DNA of 64,000 nucleotides, taken from Algibacter luteus. Its GTDB lineage: Bacteria; Bacteroidota; Bacteroidia; Flavobacteriales; Flavobacteriaceae. The position numbers were made by a program, and so were the translations under genes. The notes below the pieces were generated by a model. The model did no database searches. It saw only the letters and a program-made list of their open reading frames with translations, and had not been told where the DNA came from. Position 1 is the first letter of the stretch. Each line of letters starts with the position of its first letter. Below, piece by piece: positions 24,759 to 32,550 of the stretch. Location of the stretch: the NCBI RefSeq assembly GCF_900141715.1, contig NZ_FQYK01000001.1, forward strand, positions 62,001-126,000, given 5' to 3'.

Positions 24759-26015
24759 TTATACTAATTCAAACTCTTTATTTATCTTTTTATACGCTTG
24801 ATTAACTTCGCGTTTCATGAATAACGAAACCACTAAAGCAACTACAAATAATCCTGCAAACACAGTTAAAGTAGCATCTAAAGAACCTGTGGCGTTTTTA
24901 ACAACATCGTAAATTGTTGGTCCTACAACACCTGCTAATCCCCAAGCTGCGAGAACCATACCGTGTATTGCGCCTAATTGCTTCGTTCCAAACAAATCTC
25001 CTAAAAAGGCAGGTAATGTTGCAAAACCACCGCCGTACATAGTTATTACTGTAAACAATACAATTAAGAAACTTAATTCCATGGTCATTTTTGGCAAGAA
25101 ATAGAATGCCAAAATTTGAAATGCAAAGAATATAATATAGGTGTTTGCACGCCCTAAATAATCAGATAAGCTAGACCATAAAATTCTACCTAATCCGTTA
25201 AATACACCTATAAAACCAACTATTGCTGCGGCTTCCATTGGGGTGTAATTTAATTTTTCTTGCATCATTGGACTTGCCGCTGATATGATGGCTATACCGC
25301 ATGCAATGTTTATAAACATCATAATCCAGATGTAATAAAAACGATTTGTTTTTAATGAAGCATTGGCATCGATATTAGACATATCGGCTTTAATGGTTTT
25401 ACCTTCTCCAGGTTTGAAACCTTCCGGCATATACCCTTCTGGTGGTCTTTCAATATATCTTGCAGATGATAAAATAAGTACCATGTAAATAACACCTAAA
25501 ATATAAAAGGCATTAGATACCCCAACAGCATCAAACAACGATTGCATAACTGGGCCAAATATTAAAGCTGCAAAACCGAAGCCCATAATAGCCATTCCTG
25601 TGGCTAATCCACGTCTGTCTGGAAACCATTTTACAAGTGTACTTACTGGTGTAATATAACCTAAGCCTAAGCCTATACCTCCTATAACACCATAGCACAA
25701 ATAAAATAACCATAACGATTCTAGTTGAACAGCTAGACCCGATCCTAAAATACCTATACCGTAAAAGAATCCGGCGGTTGTTCCGCTTACTTTTGGTCCT
25801 ACTTTCTCTACCCAGCGACCTAAAAATGCCGCTGATAATCCTAATAATAAAATAGCAATTTTAAATGCCCATTTTATAACACTACCATCAACATCAAAAA
25901 TATCTTTAACAGGGTTGGTCATTACTGAATAAGCATAAACGGAACCAATTGAAATATGAATTCCAACTGCCGATGCCGCAATTAACCAACGATTTTTTAA
26001 TTTTTGTGTTTTCAT
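24759..26015 (-). CDS. OFA-family MFS transporter (oxalate/formate antiporter type)
   Basis: A 418-residue permease with twelve predicted membrane helices. The N-terminal WLIAASAVGIHISIGSVYAYSV and the FPDRRGLATGMAIMGFGFAA loop are typical of the oxalate-formate antiporter (OFA) branch of the major facilitator superfamily. It is the last gene of pflB-pflA-transporter, 36 nt after pflA. In this context export of formate, or exchange of a monocarboxylate such as lactate or pyruvate, is likely. The OFA family also includes oxalate carriers, so the substrate is an inference from the neighbours. Confidence 0.88.
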   Translation of the reverse strand: MKTQKLKNRWLIAASAVGIHISIGSVYAYSVMTNPVKDIFDVDGSVIKWAFKIAILLLGLSAAFLGRWVEKVGPKVSGTTAGFFYGIGILGSGLAVQLESLWLFYLCYGVIGGIGLGLGYITPVSTLVKWFPDRRGLATGMAIMGFGFAALIFGPVMQSLFDAVGVSNAFYILGVIYMVLILSSARYIERPPEGYMPEGFKPGEGKTIKADMSNIDANASLKTNRFYYIWIMMFINIACGIAIISAASPMMQEKLNYTPMEAAAIVGFIGVFNGLGRILWSSLSDYLGRANTYIIFFAFQILAFYFLPKMTMELSFLIVLFTVITMYGGGFATLPAFLGDLFGTKQLGAIHGMVLAAWGLAGVVGPTIYDVVKNATGSLDATLTVFAGLFVVALVVSLFMKREVNQAYKKINKEFELV

Positions 26016-26028
26016 CTTTATCTTCTTT

Positions 26029-26049
26029 AATACTGAAATTATCAGTATT
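26029..26049 (-). other. Hairpin between pflA and the transporter gene
   Basis: AATACTGA and TCAGTATT make a perfect 8-bp stem with a five-base loop in the 36-nt gap. There is no T run after it, so it may stabilise or process the operon mRNA rather than end it. Confidence 0.5.
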
Positions 26050-26051
26050 GT

Positions 26052-26801
26052 TTAGTTTACTTTTACTTCTTTGAAATAGTTTTGCAGTATTTCTTTTGCA
26101 GCATCTATTTCTTCTTTTGTATTCTCACGAGCTTCTTTTAATTGATATTCCCATCCTAAAGCTTCCCATTTATGAATCCCTAGTTTATGATAAGGCTGAA
26201 GCTCAATTTTTTCTATAGTCTCATACTCCTTAAAGTATTCACCCATTGCATGTAATAAGTTAGGCGTATTGGTAATTCCTGGTATTAACACATAGCGTAA
26301 CCACATTGCTTTACCTGAAGCCTCTCTGTGTTTTGCGAAATTGAATGTCGTTTCTTTGTTACGTTGTCCAGTTATATACTCATAACCTTCCTCAGTCATA
26401 TGTTTAACATCCAACATCACTAAATCTGCATATTTATCTATAAGTTCTTCAGAAAAATGATTTAGAACTCTACCATTAGTATCAATATTTGTATGAATAC
26501 CTTCTTCTTTAAGACGTTTAAAAAACGGAATTAATGCTTTGGATTGTAGTAATGGTTCACCGCCAGAAACGGTAACTCCGCCTTTTTTTCCAAAATAAGG
26601 TTTCAATTTTATCGCCATCTTTACAAGCTCATCGATATGATATTCTTTTCCTCCAGCAGTATCAATAGTATCTGGATTATGGCAGTACAAACATTTAAGT
26701 TTGCAGCCTTGAAGAAAAAGCACCATTCTTACGCCTGGACCATCATGGGTTCCGAAGGACTCAATGGAGTGTACGTTTAATATGTTATCTTTAGTTTTGA
26801 T
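26052..26801 (-). CDS. pflA: Pyruvate formate-lyase activating enzyme (radical SAM)
   Basis: A radical SAM enzyme that makes the glycyl radical of PflB. The cluster motif C-x3-C-x2-C is CKLKCLYC, followed by HNPDT, and SGGEP follows later. The first AUG, GUG or UUG codon in frame is ATG at 26726, giving 224 residues. But the frame upstream of it reads VHSIESFGTHDGPGVR, a conserved part of PflA proteins, up to a stop at 26805-26807. No standard start codon lies in that stretch. ATC (26801), ATA (26783) or ATT (26765) would be needed; ATC gives 249 residues, close to E. coli PflA (246). The longest version is given here. Second gene of the pfl operon. Confidence 0.85.
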   Translation of the reverse strand: MKTKDNILNVHSIESFGTHDGPGVRMVLFLQGCKLKCLYCHNPDTIDTAGGKEYHIDELVKMAIKLKPYFGKKGGVTVSGGEPLLQSKALIPFFKRLKEEGIHTNIDTNGRVLNHFSEELIDKYADLVMLDVKHMTEEGYEYITGQRNKETTFNFAKHREASGKAMWLRYVLIPGITNTPNLLHAMGEYFKEYETIEKIELQPYHKLGIHKWEALGWEYQLKEARENTKEEIDAAKEILQNYFKEVKVN

Positions 26802-26821
26802 ACCTTAAATTTTTTAAAATA

Positions 26822-26863
26822 AGCATCCCAAAAAGAAGTTTTGACACTTCTTTTCAAGATGCT
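26822..26863 (-). terminator. Two-stage hairpin between pflB and pflA (attenuator-like)
   Basis: AGCATC/GATGCT (26822-26827 with 26858-26863) encloses a perfect 9-bp stem AAAAGAAGT/ACTTCTTTT (26831-26839 with 26846-26854). A moderately T-rich stretch follows on the reverse strand. It would reduce pflA expression relative to pflB, which fits the small amount of activase needed. Confidence 0.65.
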
Positions 26864-26884
26864 ACTCAAATATTAATAAAAAAA

Positions 26885-29110
26885 TTACATGGACTCGTGG
26901 AACGAACGTGTTATAACTTCCATTTGCTGTTCTTTCGTTAATCTTACAAAGTTTACAGCGTATCCTGAAACACGTATGGTTAATTGTGGATATTCTTCTG
27001 GATGCTCCATAGCATCTAGTAGCATTTGTTTATCTAAAACATTTACATTTAAATGTTGTGCTTTATTGATAAAATATCCATCGATAATTGACACTAAGTT
27101 CTCGATTCTTTCTTCTGAATCTGCTCCTAAAGATTTAGGTACAATTGAGAATGTATTTGAAATACCATCTAAAGAATCTTTATAATCAATTTTTGCAACC
27201 GAATTTAATGAAGCAATAGCACCATTACAATCGCGACCGTGCATTGGGTTTGCTCCAGGAGCAAATGGAATTCCGCTTGGTCTTCCATCTGGTGTAGCAC
27301 CAGTTTTCTTACCATAAGACACGTTTGATGTGATTGTTAATACAGACATTGTAGGTTCTGCATTTTTATAAACAGGTAGCTTTTTCAATTCATCATTAAA
27401 ATCTGCTACAGCTTTTGCTGCTAAAGTATCTACACGATCATCATCATTTCCGTATTTAGGGAACTCGCCTTCAACTTTAAAGTCTACTGTAAGCCCTTCT
27501 TCATTTCTAATTGGTTTTACTTTAGCGTATTTAATTGCTGAAAGTGAATCGGCAACAATAGATAAACCAGCAATACCATAAGCAATATTAATACTAGGAT
27601 TGGTATCAATTAATGCCATTTGCGCTTTTTCGTAGTAATACTTATCGTGCATGTAGTGAATAATGTTCATTGAATCATTATAAACTCTCGCAACTTCTTT
27701 CATGGCAATTTTAAAATTAGCCATAATTTTATCGTAATCTAAATATTCACAATCGCAAGGCTCAATACCTTCAACCATTAATGTGCCCGTAGTTTCGCAA
27801 CGCCCACCATTAATAGCAAGTAATAACGTTTTTGCTAAGTTTGTACGAGCTCCGAAAAACTGAATAGATTTACCTAAATCTTGGTAAGAAACACAACAAG
27901 CAATTCCGTAATCATCAGAACCACGTTCTGCTCTCATTAAGTTATCATTTTCAAACTGAATTGAAGATGTATCAATAGCAACTTTAGAGCAATAAGCTTT
28001 AAAGTTTTCTGGTAATTGCTCAGACCAAAGAATTGTCATATTTGGTTCTGGTGAAGGTCCTAAATTGTATAAGGTATTTAAGAAACGGTAAGACGTTTTA
28101 GTTACTTTAGTTCTTCCATCATCAAACATTCCTCCAATAGCTTCCGTTACCCAAGTAGGATCTCCTGCAAAAATCTCATCATAAGCTGCCATTCTTAAGT
28201 GACGAACCATACGTAACTTCATCACAAATTGGTCGATATATTCTTGAGCTTCTTCCTCGTTAATTAAACCTTCTTGTAAATCGTTTTCAATATAAATATC
28301 TAAGAAAGTAGATACATTTCCTAAAGACATGGCTGCGCCATCTTGTTCTTTTACAGCTGCTAAATATGCCATGTACGTCCATTGTACAGCTTCTTTTGCA
28401 TTATCAGCAGGACGACTTAAATCTAGGTTATAAGTTTTACCTAATTCAAGCATGTCTTTTAGTGCTTTAATTTGCTCTGAAACCTCTTCACGTAAACGGA
28501 TAACCGCTTCAGTCATAGGACCAGTAATGTTTGCTAAATCTTTAGCTTTCTCTTCAATTAAGAAATTAATTCCGTAAAGTGCCACACGACGGTAGTCACC
28601 AATAATTCTACCTCTAGCATAATTATCAGGTAATCCTGTTAAAAACCCTAACGAACGGAATTTTCTAATTTCCTCATTATAAGCATCAAAAACACCATCA
28701 TTATGTGTTTTAACGTATTTAGAAAATAAGTCTGTTAAAGCATCATTTGGTTTTACGCCTTGTTCTGCTAACGCTTTTTGAACCACTTTAAAACCTCCAA
28801 AAGGTTTCATGGCTCTTTTTAATAATTCGTCGGTTTGCAAACCAACAATAACTTCATTTTCTTTATCGATATAACCCGCACCAAACGAGCTTACCGTTGA
28901 AATCGTTTCTGTATCTACAGATCGTACACCATTATTTTTTCGTTCTTCCTGTGTAGCTGCTTTGCAGACCTCCCATAATTTAAGAGTTCTTTCGCTCGGA
29001 CCAACTAAAAATTCGTGTGTTCCGTGGTAAGGAGTAATGTTATTGTATACAAAATCTCTAACATTAAGTTCCTCAGTCCAAATCCCGTAATTAAATTGTT
29101 TTACTTCCAT
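26885..29110 (-). CDS. pflB: Formate C-acetyltransferase (pyruvate formate-lyase)
   Basis: A 741-residue glycyl-radical enzyme that splits pyruvate with CoA into acetyl-CoA and formate without oxygen. The paired active-site cysteines are C405 and C406 in [10 protein letters not shown]. The radical glycine is G716 in [31 protein letters not shown] is also typical. Length is close to E. coli PflB (760). It is the first gene of the operon with pflA and the OFA transporter. Its promoter has an FNR-like box at the class II position, so anaerobic induction is expected. Confidence 0.97.
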   Translation of the reverse strand: MEVKQFNYGIWTEELNVRDFVYNNITPYHGTHEFLVGPSERTLKLWEVCKAATQEERKNNGVRSVDTETISTVSSFGAGYIDKENEVIVGLQTDELLKRAMKPFGGFKVVQKALAEQGVKPNDALTDLFSKYVKTHNDGVFDAYNEEIRKFRSLGFLTGLPDNYARGRIIGDYRRVALYGINFLIEEKAKDLANITGPMTEAVIRLREEVSEQIKALKDMLELGKTYNLDLSRPADNAKEAVQWTYMAYLAAVKEQDGAAMSLGNVSTFLDIYIENDLQEGLINEEEAQEYIDQFVMKLRMVRHLRMAAYDEIFAGDPTWVTEAIGGMFDDGRTKVTKTSYRFLNTLYNLGPSPEPNMTILWSEQLPENFKAYCSKVAIDTSSIQFENDNLMRAERGSDDYGIACCVSYQDLGKSIQFFGARTNLAKTLLLAINGGRCETTGTLMVEGIEPCDCEYLDYDKIMANFKIAMKEVARVYNDSMNIIHYMHDKYYYEKAQMALIDTNPSINIAYGIAGLSIVADSLSAIKYAKVKPIRNEEGLTVDFKVEGEFPKYGNDDDRVDTLAAKAVADFNDELKKLPVYKNAEPTMSVLTITSNVSYGKKTGATPDGRPSGIPFAPGANPMHGRDCNGAIASLNSVAKIDYKDSLDGISNTFSIVPKSLGADSEERIENLVSIIDGYFINKAQHLNVNVLDKQMLLDAMEHPEEYPQLTIRVSGYAVNFVRLTKEQQMEVITRSFHESM

Positions 29111-29158
29111 TTTTTTATGTATTAATATTTTAAGAAATCAAATTTTATAAGTACATCA

Positions 29159-29202
29159 CAAAATTAAATACGGGGCTTCATAATAAACCTGATAAATGTC
29201 AG
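29159..29202 (-). promoter_or_regulatory. pflB promoter with FNR-like box
   Basis: CTGAT-AAAT-GTCAG (29189-29202) is a symmetric variant of TGAT-N4-ATCA with one mismatch to the core. A perfect -7 box TAATTTTG follows on the reverse strand (29166 to 29159). The centre of the palindrome is 36.5 nt from the final G, as in the other three FNR-like promoters of this window. Confidence 0.72.
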
Positions 29203-29584
29203 TAAATCCCTAAAACCCAATAAACCAAGTGATTTTATTTTACGAAAACGTTTGAGTTTGATCCTTTTAAATTGTGATTAATCTACAACCTTAACACTTT
29301 AAATAGAAAATTGACAAGAAAAATGATGTAATTAAAGTTTTTTTACAAAATTTGAATAATTATATTACACTTTTAATAAAAATTACTAGTTCATTGTAAA
29401 GATTTATGAATATTTTGAAATTGAAATAATCGTACTACTTTTTTTTTAATTTGAACATAAAATGAGTTCAATGATTCTAAAACTAAGGCAATAACCTATT
29501 TATTTTTCAACCCATTAGACCAATACATACCTATCATTAAAACAATCATTTTTTTTTAAGTTTTCATCTTGACATTATAGAGTA
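29203..29584. other. Long AT-rich gap between pflB and the acyl-CoA ligase gene
   Basis: About 380 nt between divergent promoters, with several runs of T or A. No second FNR-like box, ORF or strong hairpin was found in it. Confidence 0.4.
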
Positions 29585-29614
29585 TTTGAAATTCCTATTT
29601 AATTTCATACTTTG
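29585..29614 (+). promoter_or_regulatory. Promoter of the acyl-CoA ligase gene
   Basis: TTTG (29585-29588) and, 18 nt on, ATACTTTG (29607-29614) resemble the -33 and -7 boxes of Bacteroidota promoters. Transcription would start near 29621, downstream of an in-frame TTG at 29586, which excludes that codon as the gene start. Confidence 0.55.
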
Positions 29615-29636
29615 CACAAAGGCTACAACTAAACTT

Positions 29637-31409
29637 ATGAAAAAAATAACCAGACTTTTTGATTTCGCTTACTACCAATTAGAAAATAAACCTAATGATG
29701 CTGCATTAGTTACAAAATATAACGGAGCATGGGTTAAAACCTCAACTCAAGAATATATTGATAAAGCGAATTGCATTAGTAGAGCCTTGTTACGATTGGG
29801 TGTTAAAAAAAATGATAGAATTGCCGTTATTTCATCGACTAACCGTACCGAATGGAATTTCATGGATATTGCAGTTTTACAAATTGGAGCTCAAAATATT
29901 CCAATATATCCTACAATTTGTGCTGAAGATTATGAATATGTTTTGAATCACAGCGAATCAATTTATTGTTTTGTTTCAGACGAAGAAGTTTTAGAAAAAG
30001 TAAGAAAAGTACAAGGAAATACAAAACTGAAAGAGGTCTACTCTTTTGATCATATAGAAGGTTGTAAACATTATTCAGAATTATTTAAATTAGGTGAAGA
30101 CACTTCTAATCAAAATGAAGTTGATGCTCGGAAAGATGAAGTTAAACCTGAAGAATTGGCTACAATAATTTACACTTCGGGAACTACAGGAAAACCTAAA
30201 GGCGTAATGCTTTCGCATTGGAATATTACCAGTAATGTATTGGATAGCTTCCCTCGAGTACCTCTAAAAGGAAATGATACAAGAGTTTTAAGTTTTTTAC
30301 CTATTTGCCATATTTTTGAACGCGTCCTTATATATGTATACCAATATGCAGGAACATCAATCTACTTTGCAGAAGGCATTGATAAAATAGGTGATAACGC
30401 CAAAGAAATAAAACCCAATTTAATGAGTGTTGTTCCAAGACTTCTTGAGAAGGTTTACGACAAAATTATGGCTAAAGCTGAAGAACTATCAGGCATTAAA
30501 AAAATGTTGTTTTATTGGGCTGTAGGTTTGGGCGAAAAGTGGGAACCTTACGGAAAAAATGGCGCATGGTATGAATTTAGATTAAAAATTGCGAACAAGC
30601 TTATTTTTAGTAAATGGCGAGAAGCCCTTGGCGGCGAATTATATACTATGGTTTCTGGAAGTGCGGCTTTACAACCTCGATTATCTAGAATTTTTGGTGC
30701 CGCTGGCATGCAAGTTATGGAAGGTTATGGTTTAACTGAGACTTCTCCAGTAGTTTCTGTTGGTAAATATGAGGGCCATTTATTTAAAGTTGGTACAGTT
30801 GGTAAGCCTATAGATCATGTAGAAGTGAAAATAGCCGAAGATGGCGAAATACTCATAAAAGGTCCCAATGTGATGATGGGCTATTACAAAGATCCTGAAA
30901 AAACGGCTAGCGTCATGACAGGTGATTATTTTCATACTGGCGATAAAGGAGAAATTGATGATGATGGGTTTTTAAAAATTACAGGTCGTAAAAAAGAAAT
31001 GTTCAAAACCTCAGGTGGCAAATATATTATCCCAACACTTCTTGAAAATGAATTTAAGCAATCCCGTTTTATAGAACAGATTATGGTAATTGGCGAAGGC
31101 GAAAAAATGCCTGCAGCTTTAATACAGCCAAATTTTGAGTTTATTAAAGATTGGATAGAACATAAAAGTCAATCTATTGGAACCTCTTTTGATGAAATTG
31201 TGAATTCTCAAATAATTCATGATCGCATTCAAGAAGAAATTGATCAGTGCAACAAGAAGTTTGGAAAATGGGAGCAAATCAAGAAATTCGAATTGACGCC
31301 AGAAATTTGGTCTATTGATGCAGGTCACCTAACGCCTACTTTAAAAATGAAACGCGATGTAATTAAGAATAAGTATCTCGATTTAATTGAAAAAATTTAT
31401 CGACCATAA
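29637..31409 (+). CDS. Long-chain acyl-CoA synthetase (AMP-forming)
   Basis: A 590-residue adenylate-forming ligase that activates fatty acids to acyl-CoA with ATP. The AMP-binding P-loop is TIIYTSGTTGKPKGVMLSH, and the family motifs GYGLTETSPV, YFHTGDKGEIDDDGFLKITGRKKE and the C-terminal Lys region are present. Start chosen at ATG 29637 (MKKITRLFDFAYY), which follows the promoter box and matches the family start. It supplies acyl-CoA to the beta-oxidation operon 1 kb downstream. Confidence 0.92.
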   Translation: MKKITRLFDFAYYQLENKPNDAALVTKYNGAWVKTSTQEYIDKANCISRALLRLGVKKNDRIAVISSTNRTEWNFMDIAVLQIGAQNIPIYPTICAEDYEYVLNHSESIYCFVSDEEVLEKVRKVQGNTKLKEVYSFDHIEGCKHYSELFKLGEDTSNQNEVDARKDEVKPEELATIIYTSGTTGKPKGVMLSHWNITSNVLDSFPRVPLKGNDTRVLSFLPICHIFERVLIYVYQYAGTSIYFAEGIDKIGDNAKEIKPNLMSVVPRLLEKVYDKIMAKAEELSGIKKMLFYWAVGLGEKWEPYGKNGAWYEFRLKIANKLIFSKWREALGGELYTMVSGSAALQPRLSRIFGAAGMQVMEGYGLTETSPVVSVGKYEGHLFKVGTVGKPIDHVEVKIAEDGEILIKGPNVMMGYYKDPEKTASVMTGDYFHTGDKGEIDDDGFLKITGRKKEMFKTSGGKYIIPTLLENEFKQSRFIEQIMVIGEGEKMPAALIQPNFEFIKDWIEHKSQSIGTSFDEIVNSQIIHDRIQEEIDQCNKKFGKWEQIKKFELTPEIWSIDAGHLTPTLKMKRDVIKNKYLDLIEKIYRP

Positions 31410-31571
31410 TTAATTTTAGCACTTCAGAATAAAAATCAATTTTTAAAATTTACTGCGAAAAACACAATTATTTTTGTAATAATTTATCAATATTGCAATA
31501 ATTTAATACTTAATTTGATGTTTTAATAAGTCTTTAATACATTTAAGAACTAACTAATTAAAATAAATCAA

Positions 31572-31964
31572 ATGAAAACAAAAAACTTTTTAGTTTCAGG
31601 AATTGTTGGAGGTATAGTCGATTTCCTTTTAGGATGGCTTTTCTACGGAATTATTTTTGCAAGTACCTTTCCGCAACCAGAAGAAAATTCTAATACCATG
31701 ATTATGATTTTCTTAGGATGTATGACTTTCGGATTATTTGTTGCTTACATCTTCACCAAATGGGCACAAATAACCACCGCAATGACAGGCCTTAAGGCCG
31801 GTGCCACAATTGGCTTGTTTGTAGGTCTCTTTTACAACTTCTTTAATCTGGCCATGAACACTGAGTTCACATTTGAACTTGCTGCGATTGATGTAGGTAT
31901 TTCTATAGTCATGTCTGCTATTATAGGGGCCGCAGTTGGTGCTGTAAACGGAAAGTTAGGATAG
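31572..31964 (+). CDS. Small four-helix membrane protein, function unknown
   Basis: A 130-residue hydrophobic protein with about four membrane helices. The first opens with FLVSGIVGGIVDFLLGWLFYGIIF and the last contains GISIVMSAIIGAAVGAV. Glycine-rich helices recall small integral membrane proteins of uncertain role. No named family recognised. It sits between the acyl-CoA ligase and marR genes as an apparently separate unit; a TATTTTTG -7-like box lies about 100 nt upstream. Confidence 0.75.
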   Translation: MKTKNFLVSGIVGGIVDFLLGWLFYGIIFASTFPQPEENSNTMIMIFLGCMTFGLFVAYIFTKWAQITTAMTGLKAGATIGLFVGLFYNFFNLAMNTEFTFELAAIDVGISIVMSAIIGAAVGAVNGKLG

Positions 31965-32040
31965 CCTTTATCTTATGCAATTCTAAGATTTTTAATACGT
32001 TGAAAATCTAATATCATAAAACAATTATAATTTTATCAAA

Positions 32041-32062
32041 AATACTATGCATGCATAGTATT
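32041..32062 (+). promoter_or_regulatory. Perfect 22-bp palindrome, probable MarR operator
   Basis: AATACTATGCA is followed directly by its exact reverse complement. It covers the -33 region of the promoter whose -7 box (TATATTTG) is at 32069-32076, so a bound repressor would block RNA polymerase. MarR proteins usually bind such palindromes at their own promoter. No second copy was noticed in the window. Confidence 0.75.
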
Positions 32063-32068
32063 TTTTTT

Positions 32069-32076
32069 TATATTTG
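32069..32076 (+). promoter_or_regulatory. -7 box of the marR-beta-oxidation operon
   Basis: TATATTTG fits TAnnTTTG exactly. The expected transcription start (about 32083) lies just before ATG 32096, which supports that start over the upstream in-frame ATG at 32051. Confidence 0.65.
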
Positions 32077-32095
32077 GGCACATCAACAAAAAAGT

Positions 32096-32542
32096 ATGAA
32101 GGACAAAACCATCGATTATATGCTGAGAACTACCTGGTTAACAGTTCAAAAAATGTATAATGAAGAAGCCTCGAAATTTGATAGTACCATGGCCACTGGT
32201 TTCACCCTACTAAGTATAGACCCAGATAAAGGAACGCCATCAACGGCATTAGGACCAAAAATGGGAATGGAAGCTACCAGTCTATCTAGAATTTTGAAAA
32301 CCATGGAAAAAAAAGGATTAATTGAAAGACATCCCAATCCTGAAGATGGAAGAGGTGTAATAATTTCTCTCACAGATTTTGGAAGAGAAAAAAGAGCCTA
32401 TTCAAAAGATAGAGTACTTACATTCAATGAAACCATCAAAAAAAATATTTCTGAAGAAAAATTAAAACATTTTTATGAAGTTGCCGAAATCATAAATGAG
32501 TTGGTTTCAAACAAGAAAATATACAATCAATCAGATAGTTAA
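32096..32542 (+). CDS. MarR-family transcriptional regulator
   Basis: A 148-residue winged-helix regulator. The helix-turn-helix is about residues 58-80 (LGPKMGMEATSLSRILKTMEKKGLIE) and the wing is RHPNPEDGRGVIISLTDFG. Start chosen at ATG 32096, after the promoter. It is the first gene of the operon with the two beta-oxidation multi-enzyme genes and the acyl-CoA dehydrogenase. An acyl-CoA or fatty acid is therefore the likely inducer. The perfect palindrome at its promoter is the likely operator, giving autorepression of the whole operon. Confidence 0.88.
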   Translation: MKDKTIDYMLRTTWLTVQKMYNEEASKFDSTMATGFTLLSIDPDKGTPSTALGPKMGMEATSLSRILKTMEKKGLIERHPNPEDGRGVIISLTDFGREKRAYSKDRVLTFNETIKKNISEEKLKHFYEVAEIINELVSNKKIYNQSDS

Positions 32543-32550
32543 AAAATAAA

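Noticed and set aside
26029-26049. FNR-like site before the OFA transporter gene
   Set aside because: The inverted repeat AATACTGA-N5-TCAGTATT has the wrong spacing for TGAT-N4-ATCA and lies inside an operon; it is better explained as an mRNA hairpin.
29586-29636. TTG start for the acyl-CoA ligase
   Set aside because: It lies before the promoter -7 box at 29607-29614 and would add a 17-residue leader not typical of the family.
32051-32095. Upstream ATG for marR
   Set aside because: It lies inside the operator palindrome and upstream of the -7 box, so it would not be in the mRNA.
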